Assembly (NCBI RefSeq): GCF_963583255.1
Contig: NC_084816.1
Span: 9,315,600-9,379,599, forward strand
Length of the DNA: 64,000 bases
Reading direction: 5' to 3'
DNA from: Pyrus communis
Lineage: Eukaryota > Streptophyta > Magnoliopsida > Rosales > Rosaceae
The number at the start of each line of letters is the position of its first letter. The stretch's first letter is position 1. Positions 32,343 through 44,134 of this stretch are shown one piece after another. A model generated the notes under the pieces. It was given only the letters and a program-made list of their open reading frames with translations, ran no database searches and was not told where the DNA came from. The position numbers were made by a program, and so were the translations under genes.

Positions 32343-35300
32343 TATATTTTGTATTATGTTATATTTCATTGGTGTACTGTGAAAATATAACTATCTTATG
32401 CTATGCTGGACTCCTCTTGGGTCCTTTTATCAACTTATGTAGTATTACAATATAATAATATTTTCTTTCTAATTGGCCCATGATATAGATACTCCCAACA
32501 TTATATATTTTTTGGTTTATAATTATGTTTTCTGGTTCATACAAAAAAGATAAAACAAAAGAAAAGAAAAAACAAAAGAAAAAAAGAAAAAAAATAATAA
32601 AAGAACAACGCAAGCCTTTTATCATGCTAAACACAATTAACCTTCGATAGAGCTTCAAAATTAAAACAAAATTGGACTATAATAATGGCCTTGTGAAATC
32701 CCATCCTCGAAATTTCACTATTAATTACATATCTCGTTATTTAAATTCGTATTTCACGTTTACATTATTTTCATTAGTTAATTTTAATTCCATTGATTTT
32801 TGGAATTAAATCGAATAACTATCGGATTTGAATTTTCGTAATCAATCTTTAAAATTCGTTGACCTTTCAACTTCACAATCGATGTTTTCAAATAGATCTC
32901 GAGACAACGAACGCACAGATGAAAACCGTTTGCGAATCTGGATTATAACGGCATAGTTACAAACATTTGAAATCATTTAACTAAACTATAGATTTAAATG
33001 AATATAAACTCCCACCTTGTGGGAAAGAGGCCATTCAGGCCAAAGGGAAGGAACCAATAAGTTAAATGGTGGAGGACCAATCAGAATTTTTGGGGGGGGG
33101 GGGGGGTGTTGGAGGTTGAGCAACCAATCAGAAATTAGGAAGAAAAAAAAAGTACTATGCGAATCAATGCTCGAGTTATGTTTTGCCATATCCTGAAGAC
33201 GAGGTATGATAGACGTACGAATATTTGATGACGTCACGCGTCAATCCGGGACGTATGTCGAGATTAGAAGTGATAAGCTTATAAAATTGGATTTATAATA
33301 AGTTTCCCCATTCTCCAAATTGGACTTCTCCCTCTCTTTTATGGTGCAAGTTTGGGTTTCCCACTACTAAATTCAAAAACTTAGGTTTCCACCACCGCAT
33401 TACACAATTGTGCCCACTAACTCTTATAATAATAATTAAAATTCTACCCTAATTCTATCTCGGGTCCCTTCTATCTCTTTCCCTTTAGTTTCCCCTTTCG
33501 CCCTGCTTCCCCTCAGATTATTTCTCTCACCTTTGTCTCTCTCTCTCTTTCCAACCCCTCTTTCTCTCTCTACCTTCTCCAGACAAATCGTGGAGGCTCT
33601 TGAGCCCCATAATCGCCAGAATCCCCTAGCAGAAACCCTATGCACGTAATGGAGGAAGGTTTGGGAAGATCAGGGTCTGTTAGGGAGAGATCAAGGGAGG
33701 GGGTGGGTCGGGTTTGGGATGATCGGTGGATGTAGAGCCTGAATCGGAAATCGCGTTGGGATCGGAGTCCGATAGGGAGGGATCATGGGAGGGAGGTGCG
33801 TCAGGTTAGGAGGTGTTGGTGAGGGAAGGGCAGGTGCGAGTCGAAGAGGGAGTGAGGAGTCGTGGTTGTCATCAATATTTCATCGCCGTTGTGGAAACCT
33901 TCGAATTCGGAAAAATGGTTTGTCTTCTTCCCATTTTCTGGAAAAATGGTTTATGGGTTTTCAATGTTATTGCATGTTCCATTCAAATTATGATCTGGGT
34001 GTCTCGGATTTTAAATTTTAAATCTTGGCATGGCTTCTGACTCCATATTGTTGGTTGCTCGTGGGTTATGTCCCAGACTCCAAATTTTACTAAGTTGAAG
34101 CGATTCTGAGTTGCAGAAACGATTCACTCATCTGTTTGGTTCTTAATTTTGTTTACGTTGATTGTTTATAGCTCTGCTGCATGTCTGCTGTGCTTTTTTC
34201 TTCTATTACTTTTGTGTGTGGAATACATGAGGTTATGGGTTTCTCTTTCATCTAATTATTTCTTAATATTTGCTATGATTATGGGACAAGCTAGGCCCTG
34301 GCGAGTTTTGCATGTTTCTTTGGTAAGAACTGTTGAACCTTAAACACAGCATACTGCATATTAATTAGCATTGCATTTTGCATTGATAATAAAATTAGGA
34401 AAGCAACAAGTTGATGTTTCAAATTTTGTTGATTGGATAGTAGGAAGAATAGCTCTCTGTTTCTAAGCATGTGTAGTTATCTAAGCACCATCCCATCTTC
34501 TTCTGCAGTTGCCTTTAATCCTTTTTAAACACTCAAATCCATTTGCATATATCGAACACATAGTCACGACTGATTTGGATTGGAGTTCAAACACGATAAA
34601 CATTGAAGGTTAATGAAATTCTAATCTAGAGTGCCATTGATGTCACTGGACCTAAATTTTGATTGCGGTGTGGCCTGTTGCGACATGTCAAAAGATCAAT
34701 TAGTAGTTGTTAGTCGTACCACTATACAATTCATTTCTGGAATTTAATGAAAATTGTTTGTGATTATTGCTTGGAATTATAGATAAGATTTTGAAAAGTT
34801 AATTCCTTTTATTGCTTCTTCTTGTTCGTCATTGCGGTTGCTCATAAAGGATATAAGGTGATGGGTACAATGTTAGTAATAAAGGGTTAGTTTGTTGACA
34901 GACTGCTTGAACTATTGAATAATGTTGCAACTCTCCCCCATATTCCTGATGTTCTTTCCTCTTGTTTTTTTCGTCATGCCATACTTCGTTTTTGGGTTCA
35001 TCTGTAAGTTTTTGCTGAATCTTTGAACCAGTTTTGGCAGTTGGTTGTTGATCCTGCCACCAAAGAACTATTGCATTATACTGAGAATCCAGTGACTTTT
35101 GTATGTACATGATGCAATTACTGTCCCAAAATTGTTCATTTAGTTGGTGCTTCATGATCTCAATTCTTTGTTTTATGTACTTTGTTACATGCCACATTAT
35201 GTAAGGGTTATCTATTTTCTAAATGTAGATGAGCGATTTGATCAATTGTGGTCTATATGTATTTGTTCCCACATATTTTACTGCCATTCAAGAAGTCTCC

Positions 35301-35458
35301 AGTCATCGAGAAGGCAGAGGTTGGTATTTTTCTTCACTGGCATTATAGTTGTGGATTGGTTTGCACTTGGGATCAAATTCTGGCTCTAAAAAATTTATAT
35401 CACTTGATTTGTAATTATTGAGAACATATTTGATCTCATGGCCAAATGAATTTTGTAG

Positions 35459-35563
35459 ATTATGGATGCAATTATTTCTCATGGTTGCTTCTTGCGAGAA
35501 TGTAGCGTTCAACACTCCATTGTGGGTGTGCGCTCACGTCTAGAGTCTGGAGTCGAACTTAAG
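35459..35563 (+). pseudogene. captured exon of ADP-glucose pyrophosphorylase (large-subunit type)
   Basis: A 35-codon exon between an acceptor (TTTTGTAG) and a donor (GTGAGC) reads [20 protein letters not shown] and [15 protein letters not shown]. This is the well-conserved C-terminal beta-helix segment of the starch enzyme ADP-glucose pyrophosphorylase. After an intron, TTTTCAG at 35715-35721 is followed by codons for DTM, as in the next exon of the family, and then homology stops. The catalytic nucleotidyltransferase domain is absent. Preserved splice sites and intron mean genomic capture by the transposon, not retroposition. Confidence 0.85.
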
Positions 35564-36392
35564 GTGAGCTACCCTTTCTACGCATTGGTAACAACAGGCT
35601 ACCAGATTCCAATATGTTAATCATATAATATTTCAAGCAGCACTTAGAATGCGCTTGAAAACATAAGCATGCTGGTGTTACAAGCTCTGATCACATTTGG
35701 TTATTTTAAATCGATTTTCAGGATACTATGAATTCTCAATGTTGATTGGATGTTTGGGTAGTTAAACATCACTGAAAATATGTGATCCTTTCCCTTTTTC
35801 ATTTTTCCTTTGGTTTGGATTTCAGGAAGGTGATTGCATAATCCACTGAGCTAGGAAAAAGGGTAAACTCAGTTACGGGTGGCAATTATGTAGGAATGCA
35901 TGGATACATTGATAGGAAAATCTCATTATTTTGTTGGTCTTTTATCTTTAACACTTGTAAACATGTTCTTTATGTGGAATATTTCTGTAGTTTCATTATA
36001 GACATTCCATTTCTACTATTGGATTGCTTGCCATCTTTGATTTTATGAAAATTTTAAATTTTTGGTTTTATTTCAAAATTTTGCATTTCTATTTTTTTTT
36101 TTAAATGGAACCTACTGGGCACAATAACAAAAATAGTGCAAACATGGATGGAGAAGGTCATCTGACAAGTTTGTCAGAACATAGACACAAAAAGGCCTTT
36201 ATTTGTGCCTGTGTCTTTGAGCACCACACAGTGTATTGTGCCCTTTTAGTAATGGTGACGCCCATAGAGGGCACAGATACAAACTTAGTTGCTGCACGGT
36301 TGCCATTGGTCTATGGACGCATATGTTGGTGCCCTTTGACCTCAAAGGGCACAAATAATTTATGGTGTGCAGTGCCCATATTTTTTGTAGTG

Positions 36393-36603
36393 ATAGCAGT
36401 AGTTATGTCATTATCAAACTGAAATTACAAAGCAATGGAAGCAAGAGATTGTATTTTTTCTCCTCTGTATTTTCTCTACATATTTGTGAGTTGATAGACC
36501 TTTGTATAAGAAAACTATGTCTTCTATGTTAAAGCCAAGAGATGTGAAAAGTAGGCAGCGCATCTTCAACGTCTTTTGACTGGCAAGACATGGTGGATGT
36601 TAC
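36393..36603. repeat. right arm of the FIT-derived palindrome, outer part
   Basis: This resumes the arm after the CACTA insertion: ATAGCAGTAGTTATGTCATT ... AGCCAAGAGATGTGAAAAGT ... GGTGGATGTT, complementary to 28273-28480 and colinear with 10003-10215. Confidence 0.92.
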
Positions 36604-36650
36604 ATAACCTAGTCTTCAAGTTTTAAAACATGAAGACTAGGTTATGTAAC
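36599..36650. other. perfect 20-bp hairpin
   Basis: GTTACATAACCTAGTCTTCA (36599-36618) is followed by a 12-nt spacer and its exact reverse complement (36631-36650). It sits exactly at the outer border of the palindrome's right arm. Function unknown; it is not followed by a T-run. Confidence 0.9.
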
Positions 36651-37432
36651 TTGCTATGAAGTTCTGGGTCTTTTGCATTAGGTTCAACAACTTTAACTAA
36701 ATTAGTGAGAATATAGGTCCAAACTGGAATTAGACTGTAAAGGCAAAGATGAGATGAGTGTCTTTATGATAAAAGTAGTTCGGCGATTGATATGCCTAAC
36801 ATTGGATGTCACTTGGGAATATCCGATCATAGAACACTCTATTTTGCCAAGTTAAACAAGTGACCTCGTTTAACGAAATAATCAAAGACTCTTTTTCGGC
36901 AGAGACTTAGGATAGATAACCAGTTGAAAAAGGAGAACTTGCTATTTAACCAAACTGTCAAGACTCCTAAACTAAACTGATTTTACGACTCCAATATTGT
37001 TTAACCAAACTGTAACCTTTGCCGGTTGCCTCTAAGAAATTTTGTTTAACCAAATTGTAATAGTCCATCAGCTACTAACTCCAAACCTGTTTAACCAAAC
37101 TAAATTTGTGCTGACTTGTTCGTAGAGCAGGTAGTCTTTTTCTCAAGGGTGTGAGAGGGTTTCGTGTAGAGCGTTGATTTGTGTGTTGCGTTGAAGGTCT
37201 CTTCTATATTGTAAACTCCCTAGTATTTATAGGAGCAAATTCCCTTGATGCCCAAGTTTGTCGAGTTGCAGAGTCCTAATAACATTGCAACTCCTTGGCA
37301 TTTTCTTATTATACTTAGAATTCTCTTTGACCGAAGCTTTATCACCTCTGAGTCTCCCTCGTTGACTTAAACTAGGACTCTAACCCTAGACTTGTTCAAG
37401 GAAAAATCCATATCAAGATTCTAAAATACACT
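36651..37432 (-). mobile_element. LTR retrotransposon remnant (same family as 19500-20812)
   Basis: Read on the minus strand: TCAAGGGAATTTGCTCCTAT, AAATACTAGGGAGTTTAC, then CTCTACACGAAACCCTCTCA. The same order is seen at 20000-20110. A word TTTAACCAAAC recurs about every 60-75 bp between 36937 and 37100. No coding region. Confidence 0.5.
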
Positions 37433-37807
37433 AGGTGCTAGTCGGACGGCAAGTTAGGGTCTAACGCCTAGATGGAGTAGGCGGATTTAAGTAAAGTTAT
37501 TATATATTGTATAAATAAGTGCATATTTATACTTAAAAACACACATAATTATATTAGGATATTGCAAAATAAATTGACATTTAAATTATGAAGTATTAGA
37601 CACATGGGGAACAAGCATATAATAATTGTTCGTCCAATTATTCAATAAGTCTCTTACATTTTGTTGAAAAATTAAAATGCAAATGAAAGTTTTCGATTTT
37701 CTATTTATGTGAGAGTCACAACCTAGGCATGTTTAGGGACTAATTGGGGCGGTGACCAGTCACCTAGCTCCTAGGTAGCAAAATGTGGGGATTTTTAGAA
37801 CAGTGAT
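37433..37807. mobile_element. MITE-like element
   Basis: It begins CACTAGGTGCTAGTCGGACG and ends GGATTTTTAGAACAGTG, with CCTAGGTAGC and GCCTAGATGG motifs within. It belongs to the same loose family as 14521-14640. No clear target duplication. Confidence 0.4.
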
Positions 37808-40740
37808 CCATATCCCATCCAAAACCATCTTGATGAGTTCAAACCCTTGTCCAATCAATTATAATCCCTAGACATCCTAATTTGTATAGAACTCAACTAC
37901 TCCACTAGCACTGCACCATTGGGCCGAGACTCATAACCTCCTTTCTGGGCTAACATAAATCAACTTTGCCCAAAAATTAATTCTGCCAAAATGTGAATTT
38001 CAGACCCCAAACATTAGGATTTGGCTGAAATGTGAATTCCAGACTCAAACAGTAACGTCAAGTAATAAATTTGAAATAACTAGTTACTTAGTGCTACGAT
38101 CTAATAATATTTTTCTTAACTTATAAAAGGGGTTAAGTTCGAATCTCGTAAATGACGAGTTCAACCTCAAATTATTATAGCCCAAAATTTTCATCCCTTA
38201 TTGCCAAAAAATACAAATGAATAAGTGATGATGCGTAAAAGAAACGATTAGAAGAATGTGGCTATGAACAAATTTATTTAAACTTGAAACAAACTGGGAA
38301 CTAATTAAGAGCGTGGACTGCACATGCATGCACGAGTCCTAATGAGGTGTCTTACAATCACGTGTGGTGCAACACATGCACAACTCAATCCAATTATTCT
38401 TTTGTTTTCATTGCAACTAATTGATTGGATGTAAGCTTAACTAATTAATTGGTTCTTCGAAAATTATTAGTACCCGACCGCCTGAGAATATGATTAACTT
38501 TGTTTAAGAAGATGATGATGCCGTCATGTGGCATGCCTTCAAGCAATTCACTGCCAAATGACACATTGGCCGACGCAAGGAAGCTCTCTCCAAGTCAAGG
38601 AGGAATTAATAATAATTTAGGAATACTTCAAGTATGTTATTAATTTGATTAGGTGATTTGTAAGAAAAATTTGTGTATTTGTCTTGCGGATTGTGTTGAA
38701 TGCTTAGGTTTGTCTGGTGTTTGATTGAACTTGATTGAACAATTAACTAGATTTAATGCACGTGTAAGAAACAAATGGATACTAATTTTAAAATTTGTGT
38801 AATTTAAAAGTAGAATCGTAGATGAAATAGTCGCAAAGAAAACTTATTTTCACTCCTTGACATACATTTCTTTATTCATTTCTAATTCGATTATAAACAC
38901 TAAAATCGACCTAACGGTTTTATCACCAAACACGTAGAGTTCATCACCAAAGGGTAAACCTTATGAATGACATAGTCAGCAAGACGTACAAATTAATAAG
39001 TGTTTCTTCAAATGAGTATATATATTATCAATTATGACATAACTGATACGTGTAGGCATTAAGTGTGTTTTTTAATTTTAATTTTTTTAATAAACGATAT
39101 TATTTACACTAAAGGGAAAGAGGTAGACTTAGCTTCACAATGAGCTAGCAATAATGTGATTCAAATTCGTCTTTAGCAAGAATCGAACCTAAGACCTCTC
39201 ACTTACAAATGAAGATGAATACTATTAGATCGTATTACTGAGTAGCGGCATTAAGTGTTTTAAATTGATAAATTATACAAAGACTGGAAAGTGAAAAGTC
39301 ATTGTCGTAGGAGTTCAACGGCGCACCGAATCGAGCAAAGAGAGTAGCTAAAACAGAAAGTTTCCCTGTGGAAATAATAAAATGAGAAGTTTGTACGAGG
39401 CGAATACAGAATTCATGGAACCTCTTACTTTGTTGACAATCACTTGGGAGGGCATTGGATAAGCTAATTAACAGCCTATAGGTATAAATTAATATCTCAT
39501 AAGACATAGAAAAAAGATTTGTTGGGAGTTGACTAAAAAAGTGGACTAATCGTAAGAAATAAGATTTCTTTAATTAGTCTTTAATATATGTATAGAAATG
39601 TTTTCTTAGTCATCTAATCACCAAGACAGTTCTGCTGAATCATAAGATTATATTAATTTAAATCCAGAAATTTTAAAATATTTGACAACCTAATAAAGCT
39701 CCGTTGAATCTGATACAGAACAATACTTTACAAGCATATTCAACTCTCTAAGGCTTCATTTAGCCTTAACGATTAGAGTGAGAAAGGATAATATAAAATA
39801 TTCAAGGTATTTTAATAAGAAATGAATAAAAAATTTTGCTACCAACTTGAAGTCATAAGATAGGTTACTCTCATTAAGAAAACTTATACAAAACAATCTC
39901 CCACCAAAAAGGAGGTTAGATGATATTAGTTTTCTTCATGTCTGATTCACTTCTAATCCCTCAAAACGAAAAAATCAAGTACGTTTACCTTCATTATGGT
40001 AAGTTATTTATTCAAATCCATTTCTAGCAAGGAACAAACGAAACCTAGTGGGTGAGAGTTTTGAGGCAAGCCACACAATACTAACCATGGTAATACAAAA
40101 ACATTTAGATATGCTAGAAGTGCTTTCATTAGAAAACCTTTCAAACGCTTAATTAGAAAGCACTAGAAATTTGAGATTCTATGACCATAATTTCTAAATT
40201 TTTTTTGTCAAAATTCAAAAAGTGATTTTAGTTATTTGAATGAGATATAACGCTTCTAGAAACAATCCCAAGCATGCTCTTAATCTTTTATTAGAGTTAC
40301 TTTTAGTTCGAAACTTTGATGCTTATACTTCTCTTTGTGAAGTTACATATATATATAGAGATACAATTCTAAGGAAAACAATAACTTCTAATCTATTTAC
40401 AATAGGAAATAAAATCTTACAAGATAATAAAACAAAAATAATTACATTCCTTCATAGAAATTACATCATTTAGTCTTTAAGTATATGACAAAAACATTTG
40501 TACTTATTAAGAGGCAATGATTTGTTGTAGTTTTGTCAGCTCCTTCAAACGTTAAATAAATGGCTAATACTAGGGAAATCTTAAATCAAATTTGCAAATT
40601 AAATGATGTGTCACCAATAATAAATAAACACATTAATCAACACTTAAGTAATAATCCGCTCATCAACGTTCACATCATTTGATTTACAAAATTTAGTTTA
40701 AAATTTGGTCTCCCTAACATTAATCTATACAATAAGAATT
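37808..40740. other. 2.9-kb gene-less interval upstream of FIT
   Basis: AT-rich sequence without convincing genes. A SINE-like fragment lies at 39060-39245. Bases from about 40450 show weak homology to the palindrome arms (for example ATTACATCATTTAGTC versus ATTACATCATTAAGTC), so the FIT-derived duplication probably includes several hundred bases of FIT upstream DNA. The 77-codon frame at 40240-40473 has no family features. Confidence 0.45.
39060..39245 (-). mobile_element. SINE-like fragment
   Basis: The minus strand reads AGTAATACGATCTAATAGTA, then GTAAGTGAGAGGTCTTAGGT and TCGATTCTTGC. GGTTCGATTC matches a Pol III B box. The 3' side ends in an A/T-rich tail. A second diverged copy is at 31120-31300. 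Confidence 0.5.
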
Positions 40741-40799
40741 CCAGCGTCTTAGAAACCGCATCTGATTTCTTTCACACTTGAGAAAAATATGAACTTTAC

Positions 40800-40878
40800 T
40801 TCTACGAATTCTATATCTATATAAGTATATTTTAAGACGAGGTTAGCTACAACTCACTACCAAACAAAGAAAAGCAAT
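40800..40878 (+). promoter_or_regulatory. FIT core promoter and 5' leader
   Basis: A TATA-like TATATCTATATAAGTATA lies at about 40809-40826, roughly 55-70 bp before the ATG. The leader ends CCAAACAAAGAAAAGCAAT. Duplicated in both palindrome arms (28791-28925 and about 30400-30498). Confidence 0.6.
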
Positions 40879-42377
40879 ATGGATTCGCTGGGAAACCAGC
40901 ATCAAGGAGGTCATAACATCAACGATTTTGAGTTGCAAGACTTCATAGATGATGCAAACTTTGATCAATTCATTGATATTATTCGCGGTGACGGTGAAGA
41001 TCCAGCGGCTAATTTTGATCCTGACCTTATGATGAATGGCTGCTTTGATGATTATAGCCTGTTTGGTCAAGCTGGTTCTACTACTCCACCAGGTCTTATG
41101 TTTGGTTTTAATGATGTAATTGTACCGGATCCAACTACTTCTTTGTTTGCTACATCACCAAATTTTGATGGAGAAATGAAAGGCAGGGAAGAAGAGTACT
41201 ATAATGACGGGGAAGATTCGTCTGGAACAACCACAACCATGACAACAACGAAGAGGCAAAAGGTTGACCGGTCACGGACTTTGGTGTCGGAGAGGAAGAG
41301 GAGGGGGAGCATGAAGGAAAGGCTATATGCATTGCGGTCTTTAGTTCCTAACATAACCAAGGTAAAGAATACATATCCAATCCAAAACTTGTAAATGCGT
41401 ACAGAGGCTTAAGAACTTTATATAGTTTTGCGGAAACTATCTTTGAAGAACAAAAGTTATGTGTGCATGATTGTTGTTTAATATGTTGGAGATGTATATA
41501 CACAGATGGATAAGGCCTCCATTGTTGGAGATTCTGTATTGTATGTACAAGACTTGCAACAGCAGGCTAAGAAGTTGAAAGCTGAGATTGCAAGCCTCGA
41601 AGCATCCTTAGCCGGAGCAGATGATCGAGAAGGACATCTGGAAGGATCAACCAAACCTAATAAAGATTCAAACAATGACCAGTTCGTTTCTAAGGGCATC
41701 CTTCAGGTTAGAGTAATGTTATTTGTACCACGTCTATTGATCATCTTGCTAACCACCGGTTTACTAAAGACAGACTCACCTATGTATATAGGACCCACTT
41801 GTATTAGAGAGATGGTTAACAATATGGTCCTATAACAACAATCTCTGATTGTTCCAACAATCAATTTGTGCAAAATTGTTGAAACTAAAATAACTAGTTT
41901 GCAGATAGACGTGTCTCAAGTGGAGGAAAAAGGGTTTTATGTGAAGGTGGCATGCAACAAGGGAGGAGGAGTAGCCATATCACTTTACAAGGCACTTGAA
42001 TCCCTAACAAGCTTCGATGTTCAAAGTTCTAACTTAAACACAGTTTCAGCTGACAGATTTGAAATCACATTTGCTTTGAATGTATGTATAAATATTTTTT
42101 ACTTTCTCTGATCTGTTGGCAATTGTTACACTTCTAATTTTATATATACACTACTTAAAAACAAGGTATAAAAGATGAGTGTTAAAATTGCTACCCTCTC
42201 GATGTCGTCAAGTGTTCAGTCTTTGTCCTTCTTATTAATTACCTAATTGTTAATATTTGTCAAAAACAGGTAAAGAAATGCGAGCAGGACGTCGTCAACT
42301 TGCCAAATTTGAAACTTTGGGTCACGGGTGCTTTTCTTAACCAAGGTTTTAAATTGGCTTCTGGATTCTCAGCCTAA
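40879..42377 (+). CDS. FIT: FIT-type bHLH transcription factor (iron-deficiency response)
   Basis: Four exons with consistent phases: 40879-41361, 41506-41706, 41905-42081, 42270-42377, giving 322 residues, close to the usual FIT length. The N-terminus (HNINDFELQDFIDDANFDQF, then IDIIRGD) is diagnostic of FIT. An acidic stretch (YYNDGEDSSGTTTT) precedes the basic region TDRSRTLVSERKRRGSMKER. The helix-loop-helix is LYALRSLVPNITK in exon 1 and MDKASIVGDSVLYVQDLQQQ in exon 2, running into a leucine-zipper-like AKKLKAEIASLEASL. The C-terminal ACT-like part is VSQVEEKGFYVKVACNKGGG, SLYKALESLTSFDVQSSNL, then LPNLKLWVTGAFLNQGF. FIT proteins pair with subgroup Ib bHLHs in roots to activate the iron-uptake genes FRO2 and IRT1 (family knowledge). 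The gene looks intact. Confidence 0.93.
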
Positions 42378-44086
42378 TCTCTCTCATATGCATGTATGTT
42401 GTAATCTGAGTATTTAAATTAACCCAAATTTTCATATAAAGCAGAATGTAACAAAAAGGTCTAGTTATATAGGTTTCTACTTGCCAAAGAGCCATGAACA
42501 CATGCATGCATGCAACGAGAACAATTTATGCTTTGTAATTTATCATTTTCAACCATCTTCGACGCCCATCGATACATGTATAATATTTCTTTCATGTTAT
42601 TCTATCTAATAAATTGTTTCTTATCTAGAAATATGCTTTTAGATTTCTGAATATGGTATTAATTTCCTCTAATAATAACAATGATTAAGGTGTCAGTCAA
42701 ATATACAAATCGATGATGATAGTAGACAAAGAGTTTTACCTGAAGAGCTAAAAGGTTGCTGGAGGGTCGTCGAGAAATTTTTTTAGTATAACGTCATATA
42801 TTACCAGTTTTCTGTGTTATAATTAAATGGACGACACAAATGATATATTAGTGATTTAGTCTGGAATATCTTCTTCAATATACTTAAACCGATAGTGGTT
42901 CTTGACACCTGAGTGTTTTGCTATTTGACACCCATTTCTTCATAACGTGCAAATTGACCCTCTTCTAATACTTCAGCTAACAGAAAAAAAATAATAACAA
43001 AAGTTGATGAGTTAGTGATTGTAACCGAGCTCTAATATGGAGGTCGTCCGCATCACCACCGACATACAATTTTTTTTTTTTTTGTATGAATGATCTATAA
43101 ATGAAACTTCGAGAACGATTCTAATCTATGAACAGTACAGTAAGTGAATTTTTTAATTTTTTTAAATTAATGTTAAAATTACTTGTAAATGAGGCTTAAA
43201 CAAGAAACAGCAAAATTTTATTTTGTAAAATTACATTATTACCCTTTAACTTTTTTATTGTGATAGAAAACTAAATAATCTTTGCACCCTCTTTTGGTTA
43301 ACAAAAAAATTCGATTAATATTATCAATATGTAGTTTAGATTTAGATAAAAAAAAATAGGCAATCAAAACGAAACCGTGATTTCAAATTTGGAAGGATTC
43401 CAGAGAGTGCCAAACAGAAGCCAAAGAATCCTCTCTGAAGTTTTGCATCAGAGGACGGTGCAGAATACACCAACAATACATCAACCAATAAGTTTTGCAT
43501 CACCCTCGACAACACTAATAAAAGTTGGGGAATTAGTGCAATTAGCACTTGGAATTTCTACATTCAAAGTCTTTTTGAAGGCGTCGCATTGAACCGCGAA
43601 TGGACTGGTACATTGAGTGGTGAACATGTCAAACAGGGATGAAGAGGAGGATCACTCAGGATCCCTGAATCCACTACACTCGCTCGTGAGCCTTCTGAAA
43701 GCAATCCCAAACATGCTTTAAATGATTGGCTAACTATTAGTATAGTGAGAGAAGAAAGATTGCCCAAATTGACATTGCAACCACATCCATCATGTCGACC
43801 ATCTAGTGCAACTGTGCAAAAGCTCCTTCCAAGATATGGAAGCATCGCAACACCGCCACAATTTGCCCGTATATTTTGGCATGACAACCGTACTCTAACA
43901 AGGATTACAGGCCAGCCGAAATCCAGGGCATCCAGCGGCATGCATAGCTTCTTAAGCAAGCATAAATAAAGAGTGAACTGTCACACAAGTATGACCATAT
44001 GTTATCAATATGTAATATAACACAGGATCTACATATATTTGCAATTAAACAGAAACAAGCTATAAGTTGTAATTATAAATCTCAGA

Positions 44087-44134
<48 letters not shown>

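Larger units (their letters stand above)
30806..36392. mobile_element. CACTA (En/Spm-type) transposon, 5.6 kb, with captured host sequence
   Basis: The ends are CACTACAAGAAAAAT and (right) TTTTTTGTAGTG, the classical CACTA termini. The flanks are ATA at 30803-30805 and 36393-36395, a 3-bp duplication. The two other copies of this locus (near 9990 and 28480) show the uninterrupted site GAACAATAGYAGTAG, which confirms the insertion. Subterminal regions contain many GGGCACAA / TTGTGCCC words in both orientations (30850-31010, 36110-36390), the usual transposase-binding repeats. No TnpD-type transposase is visible, so it is non-autonomous. The interior carries an unknown 159-codon ORF (31863) and an AGPase exon with flanking introns (35459). 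Bases 33430-34350 hold GC-richer sequence that may be another capture. Confidence 0.95.

Noticed and set aside
34829..35197. 122-codon minus frame inside the CACTA element
   Set aside because: No recognised family, and no support beyond openness; may be a captured non-coding or exon piece, but cannot be claimed.
43564..43969. Overlapping 131-codon minus and 74-codon plus frames
   Set aside because: No homology recognised on either strand; noted in the interval entry rather than called as a gene.
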